Shown: positions 18,906-26,550 of the stretch, one piece after another
How the letters are laid out: each line of letters starts with the position of its first letter
Position numbering within the stretch: position 1 is the first letter of the stretch
Assembly: GCF_040047665.1 (NCBI RefSeq)
Contig: NZ_CP157355.1
Span: 3,410,001 to 3,474,000, forward strand
Direction: 5' to 3'
From: Chitinibacter sp. FCG-7
Lineage (GTDB): Bacteria > Pseudomonadota > Gammaproteobacteria > Burkholderiales > Chitinibacteraceae
DNA: 64,000 nucleotides
Notes under the pieces: model-generated
What the model was told of the DNA's origin: nothing
Seen by the model: only the letters and a program-made list of their open reading frames with translations
Databases searched by the model: none
Position numbers and translations under genes: made by a program

Positions 18906-20113
18906 CTGGCTTGCCGCCGGATGCGGATACTTCTCTCCAGGCAATACGCCAGCGCCAGCGCGTAGATCATCAGCATCAGAGGTATTGCCTTGAAGCTAGT
19001 GCTGGATAAAGGCCACAATACAATACCCATCAAAAACACCCCATAGCTCAGTCTGCGCAGCCAGCGCTCGGGAAACAGCTGCCCCATATGCCGCAAGCGG
19101 CCACCGCTGGGCTGTTCAAGCCGATAATCCATCCACAGCAGAAAAGGGATAATTTTGGCCAGCATGGCGGTGATGATGGGCAGCACCCCAGCCAGCAGCC
19201 AGTAGGCCGCCAGCAAAACGGGCGTCGCTGCTGGCCAGTGAGCGCTGCCGTGCTCCAGCCATGGCACACACATCAAGGGTAGCAATAGATTGATTCCGCC
19301 CCAGGCCCAGAGTGCGCGGGTGGGGTCGGCGCGGCGCTGGCTTTGGTGCAGTACACGCAGCAAGCCTGCATACCACAGCACTACCGGCAAACCCAGTAAG
19401 TACAAGGCTCGCGCGTCAATCGCGCTGGCGAAGGCGAGCGCAAAAATAAGACCGGGCAGGATTTGCACCAGCCATCGTGGCCAGGCCGGGGCGACCAGAA
19501 ACATCGGGATCACCGTAAAGCCGACGACGATAATCAGCCCGCTCAGCCAGGCTGTGCTGCCCAGCACAATATGCGCGCGCAGCAAATCGTTCAGCGCCAG
19601 CGCGGGCTGGCCGGTGCTGAGTAGGCTCACCAGTAGGCCGCCGCTGAGCGCCAGCAGTAATAAGCCCAGAATTGGCCAGAGCAGCGGGCTGTGTTGCTGC
19701 AACGCCGAGCGCAGCAGCAGTGACGCCAGCAGCCAGAGCGTGAGCCCCAGTAAAGCCGCCAGCAAAATCAGCGCAGCCAGCTGCAAAACAATCATCTGCA
19801 TATGCCACAAGCCCCAGGCGAGCAAGCCGGTGCCGGTTTGTAGCGCCAGCCAGAGCACGATTGCACTGGTGGGGTGAGCGCGTACGCCCGTCAGCACGGC
19901 GCAGACTTGCAGCAAAGCCCCCAGCATGATGTTGCCAGCAAAACCGAGCATCAGCAGATGGGTCAAGGCCAGCATGGCGGGCGAGAAGCGCGCTTGCCAC
20001 GCCTCGGGCGGCAATCCTAGCGCGACTAGCGACGCCAGTAGCAGCCAGCAAGGCGCAGCGCGAAAAAAACGCAAAGGGGTGCTCAATGGCAGGCTGAATT
20101 CGGGCTGGAACAT
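18902..20113 (-). CDS. multi-pass membrane protein of the NO-response cluster (NnrS/oxidase-like?)
   Basis: This protein of 403 aa is almost wholly hydrophobic, with about 12 predicted helices by eye. Several helices start or end with histidine (LALTHLLMLGFAGN, RAHIVLGSTAWLSG), which could bind haem. The order of helices recalls NnrS and the single-subunit relatives of the haem-copper oxidases, but I cannot assign a family with certainty. It is the last gene of a - strand operon with a hemerythrin-domain protein and a DUF2249 protein, next to nsrR and norB. This suggests a role in nitric oxide or nitrite handling at the inner membrane. The function is inferred only from context. Confidence 0.75.
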   Translation of the reverse strand: MFQPEFSLPLSTPLRFFRAAPCWLLLASLVALGLPPEAWQARFSPAMLALTHLLMLGFAGNIMLGALLQVCAVLTGVRAHPTSAIVLWLALQTGTGLLAWGLWHMQMIVLQLAALILLAALLGLTLWLLASLLLRSALQQHSPLLWPILGLLLLALSGGLLVSLLSTGQPALALNDLLRAHIVLGSTAWLSGLIIVVGFTVIPMFLVAPAWPRWLVQILPGLIFALAFASAIDARALYLLGLPVVLWYAGLLRVLHQSQRRADPTRALWAWGGINLLLPLMCVPWLEHGSAHWPAATPVLLAAYWLLAGVLPIITAMLAKIIPFLLWMDYRLEQPSGGRLRHMGQLFPERWLRRLSYGVFLMGIVLWPLSSTSFKAIPLMLMIYALALAYCLERSIRIRRQAS

Positions 20114-20152
20114 GGCGGCGTGTGATTGAGCGTTTCCTGAGTGCTTATTGGT

Positions 20153-20371
20153 TTATTGGTCGCGAACGAGTTGCAGAATCGCCGAGCCATCGGCCTGTTT
20201 GTCACATTCCCAGTGGCAAGGGCGCATATGCAAATGCTCGTACAGCGGGTAGGGCACATGCGGCAAATGGAATAAGCCGATTTGCCCCGGCTCGGCGGTA
20301 TCGAGCCAGTGCAAAATACGCTCGATCGGTTCGGGTGGCGCCAGCTGGCGCAAGTCAATCAGGGCATGCAT
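20153..20371 (-). CDS. small DUF2249-family protein
   Basis: This short protein (72 aa) reads MHALIDLRQLAPPEPIERIL and includes the PYPLYEHL motif with a nearby Cys-His (RPCHWECD). It matches the DUF2249 pattern DLR..PPEP...IL found in small proteins encoded beside hemerythrins, nitrite/NO reductases and cupredoxins. A sulfur-carrier or TusA-like fold has been suggested for related families, but no activity is established here. It begins six bases after the hemerythrin stop and 39 bases before the membrane-protein gene, so the three form one operon. Confidence 0.8.
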   Translation of the reverse strand: MHALIDLRQLAPPEPIERILHWLDTAEPGQIGLFHLPHVPYPLYEHLHMRPCHWECDKQADGSAILQLVRDQ

Positions 20372-20377
20372 GACGGA

Positions 20378-20791
20378 CTATCCAAGTTGGGCAGCAAAGT
20401 CGGGAATGCTGCGATCACACATCGGGTACAGAATGTTTTCCTCTTTCATATTGTGTTGCTGCAGCAGTAACAGCAAGGTCTCGGCGCAGCCAAGGTAGTC
20501 ATCGGTATCCTGCCGGACGGCGGCCTCTTGCAGTGCGCGCATCAATTCGCGCGCCTGGGCGTGCTCCTGCCGCATGACCTGAGTTGGCCCGCCAATGAGG
20601 CCGCTGGCTTGCTCAAACGCAGGAAACAGTGCGTCTTCTTCCAGCGCAAAATGCGCCTCGGTCGCTTGAATAAATTCTGCGCTGGCCTCGCGGCAGCGCG
20701 CCCATTGCGCCGCTCGCGCCGCTGATTCGGCCTGTGCCAGATATTGGTCACAGTGGCGGTGCTGATTCTGCAGTGTGCTGGTAATGCTCAT
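20378..20791 (-). CDS. hemerythrin-domain protein
   Basis: This is a four-helix bundle with the spaced His/Glu ligands of a non-haem di-iron site: QHRHCDQYL in helix 1, EAHFALEEDALFPAFE in helix 2, RQEHAQARELM in helix 3 and QQHNMKEENILYPMCD in helix 4. Proteins of this kind bind oxygen or nitric oxide, or repair Fe-S centres (YtfE/Ric), but the N-terminal ScdA domain of Ric is absent. I start at the ATG at 20791 (MSITSTLQNQHRHC), because the 22 residues upstream in the open frame are not conserved-looking. It is the first gene of the operon divergent from nsrR. Confidence 0.88.
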   Translation of the reverse strand: MSITSTLQNQHRHCDQYLAQAESAARAAQWARCREASAEFIQATEAHFALEEDALFPAFEQASGLIGGPTQVMRQEHAQARELMRALQEAAVRQDTDDYLGCAETLLLLLQQHNMKEENILYPMCDRSIPDFAAQLG

Positions 20792-20863
20792 GGGGGGCCT
20801 CTTGCGGGTGTGTGCAGGCAATTTTGCGTCTGTACAGGCTAAAGCGGGCTGGCGCACACGATA

Positions 20864-20877
20864 TTGATCTGCGTCAG
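20864..20877 (-). promoter_or_regulatory. FNR/DNR-like box upstream of the hemerythrin operon
   Basis: On the - strand CTGAC-GCAG-ATCAA matches 8 of 10 positions of TTGAT-N4-ATCAA. Its centre lies about 80 nt before the hemerythrin start. A TAGCCT at 20836-20841 could be the matching -10 for activation from about -41.5. This would give anaerobic or NO-dependent expression, but the site is found by eye only. Confidence 0.4.
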
Positions 20878-20983
20878 TGAGCTACTTTGGAGGTAGGCTT
20901 TGGAGGTAGGGCGCCCATCTTGTTCCGTTTCGCTCGCTAGCTAAGGCGCACGATTGCCAGCGCCGCAGGACGGCAATTGCAGT

Positions 20984-21006
20984 AATATGTATCCTAAATA
21001 TGACTT
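20984..21006 (+). promoter_or_regulatory. NsrR-like site upstream of nsrR
   Basis: The half-sites AATATGTATCC and AAATATGACTT flank one base and match 8 of 11 positions each of the NsrR consensus (AAGATGYATTT-n-AAATRCATCTT). The site ends 16 nt before the nsrR ATG and so would allow self-repression. Confidence 0.45.
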
Positions 21007-21022
21007 CATTGGCGAGAATGTG

Positions 21023-21490
21023 ATGCGGCTGAATGTTTTTACCGATTATTGCCTGCGCACCTTGATTTATGTGGCGATCAAGGACGGTGGGGTGGTGACG
21101 CGTGGCGAGATTGCCCAGGCCTATGCCATCTCGGACAATCATCTGATGAAAGTAGTCAATTATCTGTCCCGGCAGGGGTTTATTGACACCATGCGCGGCA
21201 AAGGCGGCGGCATGCGGCTGGCGCGCCCGGCAGCGCAAATCGGCGTGGGCGCGCTGGTGCGCCTGTGCGAGGCCGATAGCCCGATGGTCGAGTGTTTTGA
21301 CCGCGAGCACAATCATTGCAATATCGTCAGCGTTTGCAGGCTCAAGCATGTTTTGCATGAAGCACTGCAAGCCATGTATGCGGTACTTGATCGCTACACG
21401 CTGGCCGATCTGATCAACAAGCCGGATGAACTCAACGCCATTTTTGTCATTACGCTGCGTCCGGCTGGCGTTGCGATTGCAGAGCAATAA
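21023..21490 (+). CDS. nsrR: Rrf2-family nitric-oxide-sensing repressor NsrR
   Basis: NsrR holds an Fe-S cluster that nitric oxide destroys, releasing NO-detoxification genes. The winged helix begins [18 protein letters not shown], followed by the recognition region [18 protein letters not shown] and the wing [12 protein letters not shown]. Three cluster cysteines appear in [17 protein letters not shown] (C-x7-C-x5-C), followed by the RLK segment seen in NsrR. I choose the ATG at 21023 because upstream residues fall within the putative operator. The gene is divergent from the hemerythrin operon and precedes norB, its most likely target. Confidence 0.94.
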   Translation: MRLNVFTDYCLRTLIYVAIKDGGVVTRGEIAQAYAISDNHLMKVVNYLSRQGFIDTMRGKGGGMRLARPAAQIGVGALVRLCEADSPMVECFDREHNHCNIVSVCRLKHVLHEALQAMYAVLDRYTLADLINKPDELNAIFVITLRPAGVAIAEQ

Positions 21491-21662
21491 GTCCGCTCTG
21501 GCTGCTAGCAATCACCACTCGTTTTTATTCAGTTTCATCCATGACGCTGAACGCAGCGAAACCGCTTAGCGTCGACTATTGGTGTGGGCTTTATTGATTT
21601 CGTTTCAGTTTGCGTTTCTGCTGTATTTCTTTAGAGGTAGACGGGCTTTGCATCTGGTTTTT

Positions 21663-21713
21663 AATATGTATTTTATTTGCATATTATTAAAACATGCATG
21701 TAATATGCACATT
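21663..21713 (+). promoter_or_regulatory. two NsrR-like dyads in the norB promoter region
   Basis: Site 1 (21663-21685) has arms AATATGTATTT and ATTTGCATATT around one base. Site 2 (21691-21713) has arms AACATGCATGT and ATATGCACATT around one base. Each shows 8 of 11 positions of dyad symmetry and the ATGYAT cores of NsrR operators. They lie 41-91 nt before the norB ATG, where a repressor would block polymerase. Confidence 0.6.
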
Positions 21714-21753
21714 AACAGCTGTGCTGCTTTTTTCACCTTCACGGAGAATCATC

Positions 21754-24036
21754 ATGCAAAAAACGCGCAACCTCTGGCGCTGGCTTGCGATTGTGTTTTT
21801 CCTGTCTTTTGCCGCTTTGGGCTGGCTGGGCAGGGAAATCTACCTCGACAAACCACCGATTCCGCAACACATCATCGCCAGCAATGGGCAACTGCTTTAC
21901 ACCGGCGAGCAAATCCAGCGTGGTCAGCAAGCCTGGCTGTCTGCAGGTGGCCAGCAAGTCGGTTCAGTCTGGGGGCATGGCAGCTATCTGGCACCGGATT
22001 GGTCAGCCGACTGGTTGCATCGTGAAGTGCTGGCGCTGCGCAATATCTGGGCGCAGCAGCAGTACAAAAAAGATTACGAACAATTAAGCCGCGAAGAGCA
22101 GGCACCGATTGACGTGCGCGTGGTATCGGTGATGCGGACCAATACCTACGATGCGGCCAAAGATACGGTGACAATACAGGCTGAGCGTGCCTTGGCGATG
22201 CAGCAGGTGGCGCAGCATTATGAAAGCCTGTTTGGCACCGATCCGGCGCAGGATAAATTGCGCGAGCAATACGCAATGATTGCTGGTTCGATTAAAGACG
22301 CCGACGATCTGAAAGCGCTACCGGCATTCTTCTTCTGGTCAGCGTGGGCGGCGGCGGCCAATCGCCCGGGTGAAAGCCATATTTCGTACACCAGCAACTG
22401 GCCGCACGAGCCTCTGGTCGACAACACGCCAACGACCGAGACTGGCCTATGGTCGATTGCCAGTGTGATTCTGCTGATTGCCGGGATTGCGGCGATGGTG
22501 CTGTTTCACAATATGCAACGCAGCGAAGAGCCCGCCGTTTGTCCGGATAAAGACCCATTGATTGCCTTGCAACTCACGCCGTCGATGAAGGCCACGTTCA
22601 AGTATTTCTATGTCGTGATCGGTTTGCTGTTGGCGCAGGTCGGCATGGGGATTGTTTCGGCGCATTATCAGGTGGAAGGCGGCAGTTTCTTTGGTATCCC
22701 ACTGGCTGAAGCCCTGCCGTTTACCGTGAGCCGCACAATTCATACGCAGCTGGGTGTGTTGTGGATTGCAACGGCCTGGCTGGCAACGGGCTTGTTTTTG
22801 GCGCCGGTACTGGGCGGCAAAGAGCCGAAATTTCAGAAGCTGGGCACCGATGCACTGTTTTATGCCTTGCTACTGATTGTGGTCGGCTCGATTGCCACCG
22901 GTTGGATCGGTACGCTGCAACGCCTGGGCACTGAATACAGCTTCTGGCTGGGTAATCAGGGTCTGGAGTACACCAGTATGGGTCGCGTATGGCAGATTCT
23001 GCTGTTTGTCGGTCTGTTGATCTGGGCCACCTTGCTGGGGCGTGGTCTGTGGCCTGCGCTGCGTAAACCGTCCGAGTCTCAGGGCTTGATCGCGATGGTG
23101 TTTATTTCTGCGGTCTGTATTGGCCTGTTCTACGCATCTTCGCTAGTTTGGGGGCAAAAAACGCACTACGCGATGATCGAATACTGGCGCTGGTGGCTGG
23201 TGCACCTGTGGGTTGAAGGTTTCTTCGAAGTATTCGCCACTGCCGTGATTGCCTTGCTGCTGAGCCGTCTGGGGCTAGTGCGTACTGCGTCGGCCAATCG
23301 TGCGATTGTGCTGGAAACGATAGTGTTCCTGTTTGGCGGCATCTTGGGCACTTTGCATCATCTGTATTTCACCGGTTCACCGACTTCGGTCATTGCAGTT
23401 GGCGCGATGTTCTCGGCGCTCGAAGTTGTACCGCTGGCGCTGATTGCCGCCGAGGCGTATCACACTTATCGCCATACCCGCGCAACGCCATGGGTGGAGA
23501 AATATCGTTGGGCCATTATGTGCTTTGTTGCGGTGGGCTTCTGGAATTGCGTCGGTGCTGGCCTGCTCGGCTTTGCCATTAATCCGCCGATTGCGTTGTA
23601 CTACGTGCAAGGGCTGAATATGACTGCGGCGCACGGCCACGCTGCGCTGTTCGGGGTGTACGGCATGTTGGGGATCGGCTTGATGCTGTTCTGCCTGCGT
23701 GGCCTGGCACCAGCGGCGAAATGGAACGATGGCCTGCTCAAGCCCGCGTTCTGGAGCATGAATATCGGCCTCTTTATGATGGTGTTTATGTCGCTGCTGC
23801 CAGCCGGGATTTATCAGGCCGCGGCGAGTGTTGAGCATGGATTGTGGTATGCGCGCTCGGCTGAAATCATCCATTCGTCCGTCATGGAAACGCTGGTGTG
23901 GTTGCGCGTACCGGGTGACATCGTATTTGCAGTGGGTGTGTTGTATCTGGCGCTGTTTGCGATTCGTCTGCTGGGCAAAGACCGCAGCCAAACCGTGGCT
24001 GTTCCTGATGCTCGCTTGGCTAAAAATCAGGTTTGA
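21754..24036 (+). CDS. norB: quinol-dependent nitric oxide reductase (qNOR)
   Basis: This single-subunit NO reductase of the cytoplasmic membrane takes electrons from quinol and reduces NO to N2O. The 760 residues include the qNOR-specific N-terminal extension (TGEQIQRGQQAWL...WGHGSYLAPDW), which keeps the cytochrome-like fold without a CxxCH haem site. About a dozen helices of the oxidase core follow. The metal-site histidines are visible in HLWVEGFFEVFAT, LGTLHHLYFTGSPT and TAAHGHAALFGVYGM. I choose the ATG at 21754 (MQKTRNLWRW), preceded by ACGGAG. The longer frame would start inside the NsrR-like operators. It is probably repressed by NsrR. Confidence 0.96.
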   Translation: MQKTRNLWRWLAIVFFLSFAALGWLGREIYLDKPPIPQHIIASNGQLLYTGEQIQRGQQAWLSAGGQQVGSVWGHGSYLAPDWSADWLHREVLALRNIWAQQQYKKDYEQLSREEQAPIDVRVVSVMRTNTYDAAKDTVTIQAERALAMQQVAQHYESLFGTDPAQDKLREQYAMIAGSIKDADDLKALPAFFFWSAWAAAANRPGESHISYTSNWPHEPLVDNTPTTETGLWSIASVILLIAGIAAMVLFHNMQRSEEPAVCPDKDPLIALQLTPSMKATFKYFYVVIGLLLAQVGMGIVSAHYQVEGGSFFGIPLAEALPFTVSRTIHTQLGVLWIATAWLATGLFLAPVLGGKEPKFQKLGTDALFYALLLIVVGSIATGWIGTLQRLGTEYSFWLGNQGLEYTSMGRVWQILLFVGLLIWATLLGRGLWPALRKPSESQGLIAMVFISAVCIGLFYASSLVWGQKTHYAMIEYWRWWLVHLWVEGFFEVFATAVIALLLSRLGLVRTASANRAIVLETIVFLFGGILGTLHHLYFTGSPTSVIAVGAMFSALEVVPLALIAAEAYHTYRHTRATPWVEKYRWAIMCFVAVGFWNCVGAGLLGFAINPPIALYYVQGLNMTAAHGHAALFGVYGMLGIGLMLFCLRGLAPAAKWNDGLLKPAFWSMNIGLFMMVFMSLLPAGIYQAAASVEHGLWYARSAEIIHSSVMETLVWLRVPGDIVFAVGVLYLALFAIRLLGKDRSQTVAVPDARLAKNQV

Positions 24037-24046
24037 TTAATCTATA

Positions 24047-24095
24047 GGGTATATGGCTGAAGATACTTTCATCATTGATCTGCAGCGATATACCC
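24047..24095. repeat. GGGTATAT-type hairpin, copy 1
   Basis: The arms GGGTATATGGCTG (24047-24059) and CAGCGATATACCC (24083-24095) match 12 of 13 as inverted repeats around a 23-nt loop. It lies between norB and the downstream DUF2249 gene and shares its ends with four other hairpins in the window. Confidence 0.75.
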
Positions 24096-24115
24096 GCCAA
24101 TAAAAGGAAATAAGT

Positions 24116-24436
24116 ATGTCTTCATGTGCAAGCTCTCACGTCACTCTGGATGGTGTCTATGGTTTTGATGCGCGTGGCGTTGCTAAACGCTTTCGTCATG
24201 CGGCGATTTTCGGCGCGCTTGAGTCGCTTTCTGAGGGTGAAACGATGCGCTTTGTGAACGATCACGACCCCTTGCCGCTGCTGGCGCAAATCGAGCAGCG
24301 CTACGCGGGCCAGGTGAAGGCGACGTATTTGCAGCGTGACGCGCAGGCGGTGGTGATTGATTTTTCCATCCATCCTGCACAGGCTGCGGCGGGTGAAGGT
24401 TGCGGCAGCGGAGGTTGCGGTTGTAGCGGCCAGTAA
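24116..24436 (+). CDS. DUF2249-family protein with cysteine-rich tail
   Basis: This protein of 106 aa has a DUF2249-type core (FDARGVAKRFRHAAIFGALESL, then FVNDHDPLPLLAQIEQRY). It ends in a glycine/cysteine tail, GCGSGGCGCSG, which with the CASSH near the start offers possible metal-binding thiols. A ribosome site AAAGGAAA precedes the ATG. It follows norB by 79 nt with only a small hairpin between, so it is likely co-expressed. Related proteins occur beside NO reductases and hemerythrins. No activity is established. Confidence 0.8.
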   Translation: MSSCASSHVTLDGVYGFDARGVAKRFRHAAIFGALESLSEGETMRFVNDHDPLPLLAQIEQRYAGQVKATYLQRDAQAVVIDFSIHPAQAAAGEGCGSGGCGCSGQ

Positions 24437-24509
24437 CGCGGTCGATTGGCCGCGCAACAGCGTTCCAGTCAATAGCGATCCAGTCATTCACTTTGCTGGA
24501 TGATTACGC

Positions 24510-24543
24510 AACAACGGCGCCTTGGGCGCCGTTGTTGTTTTCT
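24510..24543 (+). terminator. terminator of the norB transcript
   Basis: A perfect 12-bp stem (24510-24521 with 24525-24536, AACAACGGCGCC) with a TTG loop is followed by a GTTTTCT tract. It separates the NO module from the convergent HPP gene. Confidence 0.8.
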
Positions 24544-24561
24544 CGACTTTGGTCAGATCAA

Positions 24562-25671
24562 TTACTCGGTAAGCGTGCTTTCGGTATCACGGGCGGCATA
24601 TTGAGCCAGCACGGCAATCATGTCCGATTGGGCAATCATGCCGACCAGCTCGCCGTCTGCCACCACCGGCAGATGATGCACGCCGCCGTCGGAAAACAGC
24701 GGAACCAGTTCGAGCAAGGCCTGCTGGGGCGCAGCGGTGTGGACTGCGCGAGTCATCAGCTTGGCCAAAGGCTGGCTCATTTGTTGGCTGGAGCGCGCCT
24801 GCTGGGTGTGCGGGTCTACCATCAGGTTGTGCAAAGTGACGATCCCGACCAGTTTTTCTGCGCTGCCTACAACCGGCAGCGCCTGCACGCGATGAAAAGC
24901 CAGCTTCTGCCAGGCGTCGCTGCCGCTGTTTTGGACATCGATGCTGATGATGGAGCGGGACATGACATCGGCGCAGCGCAGCTCTCTCAAATTCTGTTGC
25001 CGGGCGTGGCGTTGTGCGTCCTGCAGGATGTGCTGCAAGTCTTGCGGGCTGATATCGAGTAACTGTTCCTGTTGTTCAAGCGCGTAGGCAATATCTTCCT
25101 CGCTCGTGCCCACCCGCTGGCTGGGTAGTGGATCGCTGGTATGGTGCGGCGCTGGTGGCGGGGTGTAATTTGGGTAGCGTCGCCCAGCCAGCCGGCTATA
25201 CAGCAATGCAATCAGCAGCAGCAGGGCAGAATTGATCGCTACCGGTGCCAGTACATACTGAAAGGCCAGCGAGCTGATCTCGGGGCCGCCAATGACCGCG
25301 CTCAAGGCCACCGCGCCGCCGGGCGGGTGCAGGCTGCGTGTTAGCAACATCAGGGCAATCGCCAGCATGACGGCCACGCCCGAGGCCAGCGCCATATTGT
25401 CGATCAGCATCGCACAACTAACGCCAACCAGCGCAGACAATAGATTGCCGACAATCAGCGACCAGGGTTGCGCCAGGGGGCTGGCGGGCGCAGCAAAGAG
25501 CAGCACGGCCGATGCGCCCATCGGGGCAATCAGCCAGTGCGGTCGCACGCCTAGCAACCATTGGCACAGTAGCTCGGTGCCGATCAGCCCCAGTGCGGCA
25601 CCTAGCGCGCCAAGCAGGCATTCTTTGCGGTGAGTTGGGGGTAAGGCAGGTAGAAAGGCTTTGGGGGACAT
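24562..25671 (-). CDS. HPP-family membrane protein with two CBS domains
   Basis: The N-terminal half has about five membrane helices with the family motif in LTRSLHPPGGAVALSAVIGGP. A polar linker follows (residues about 165-225). Two CBS domains complete the protein (ADVMSRSIISID...LVGIVTLHNLM and KLMTRAVHTAAPQQALLEL...GELVGMIAQSDMI), a pair that usually senses adenine nucleotides. HPP proteins of plants and cyanobacteria have been linked to nitrite transport. Here the closeness to the NO reductase cluster fits a nitrogen-oxide role, but this is only contextual. It is 369 aa long, and no partner overlaps it. Confidence 0.88.
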   Translation of the reverse strand: MSPKAFLPALPPTHRKECLLGALGAALGLIGTELLCQWLLGVRPHWLIAPMGASAVLLFAAPASPLAQPWSLIVGNLLSALVGVSCAMLIDNMALASGVAVMLAIALMLLTRSLHPPGGAVALSAVIGGPEISSLAFQYVLAPVAINSALLLLIALLYSRLAGRRYPNYTPPPAPHHTSDPLPSQRVGTSEEDIAYALEQQEQLLDISPQDLQHILQDAQRHARQQNLRELRCADVMSRSIISIDVQNSGSDAWQKLAFHRVQALPVVGSAEKLVGIVTLHNLMVDPHTQQARSSQQMSQPLAKLMTRAVHTAAPQQALLELVPLFSDGGVHHLPVVADGELVGMIAQSDMIAVLAQYAARDTESTLTE

Positions 25672-25771
25672 CAGCTTGGGCCGAGGATAAAACCATTATC
25701 TTACAAGGCTGGCCGGTTTTTGCGCAGCGCATTGTGGGTAGCTGCGGCGCAGCGCTTTGCACAAGCGGGGG

Positions 25772-26170
25772 CTATGGCCTGTTCGTTTGTCCGGCTGTGC
25801 TGCTGCGGGTAGGGATACGGATCACGGTCAATGCACCAATTAAGGCGACGGCCAGGATGGAGACCTGAGCCAGTGGCTGACTCGATAGTTGCCAGATCGA
25901 CAGGCCGGACATCAGCAGCATCAGGCCGATGGCCAAATATTTCAGCCGCAGCGGCAGGCTGCGGTGTTGCTCCCAGTCGCGGATCAGTGCGCCGCACCAA
26001 GGGTGATCGAGCAGGCGTTGATGCAGACGTTGCGAGCCTTTGGCAAAACAATACGCCGCCAGCAAAATAAAAGGCGTCGTCGGCAGCCCCGGCAACACAA
26101 TGCCAATCAAGCCCAGTAGCAGCGCCAGCACGCCGCCGAGTGTAAACAGGATTTTATAGATCGGTTTCAT
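25772..26170 (-). CDS. DUF454 (YbaN-type) inner-membrane protein
   Basis: This small membrane protein (132 aa) has a first helix pair in FTLGGVLALLLGLIGIVLPG, then the family block LPTTPFILLAAYCFAKGS and DHPWCGALIRDW. Two helices end the protein. These motifs define DUF454/YbaN, whose function is unknown. I use the inner ATG at 26170 (MKPIYKILFTLGG), because the residues before it are polar and lie outside the family pattern. It is on the same strand as the HPP gene, 100 nt upstream of it, and the two may be co-transcribed. Confidence 0.85.
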   Translation of the reverse strand: MKPIYKILFTLGGVLALLLGLIGIVLPGLPTTPFILLAAYCFAKGSQRLHQRLLDHPWCGALIRDWEQHRSLPLRLKYLAIGLMLLMSGLSIWQLSSQPLAQVSILAVALIGALTVIRIPTRSSTAGQTNRP

Positions 26171-26267
26171 AGCCCTGACCCGTTCCCGAAAGGGGTTGAT
26201 GGCTAAAGCATAGCGCAAGCAGCACGGCGATGGCATGGATTTACGCGTGGAGTGACTGTTGGTGGTA

Positions 26268-26316
26268 GGGTATTTTGTTGCAGCAACTGATTCAATTGAG
26301 TTATGGGCATATACCC
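26268..26316. repeat. GGGTATAT-type hairpin, degenerate copy
   Basis: GGGTATTTTGTTG (26268-26280) faces GGGCATATACCC (26305-26316). Only the outer six bases and scattered inner bases still pair. The position, size and right end match the other copies. It lies in the 380-bp region upstream of the chemoreceptor gene, which otherwise shows no gene or convincing promoter. Confidence 0.45.
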
Positions 26317-26550
26317 TTGATCTCTATTTGGGATCGTTGCGTGCAGTCTTGCCTTAAAACACGGCCCAGGGTGTGGAGGCAGATCCTCGCTATTTGCCAG
26401 TCTGGAATGGGGTTTTTATGCCTTGGATCAAATTAATTAACCTGATTGTCAGCAAAGGCTGTGTTCATGTGCCTAAATAACTTTCGTGCGGCAATAAATA
26501 TTGCACGCGGGGAAGCGGGTTTTTTCGTCGGGCTATCTTGGAGGTGTGCA

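Noticed and set aside
26474..26497. Possible sigma-28 flagellar promoter before the chemoreceptor gene (TAAA ... GGCAATAA)
   Set aside because: The spacing is three bases too short for the known consensus, and the -10 matches only 6 of 8.
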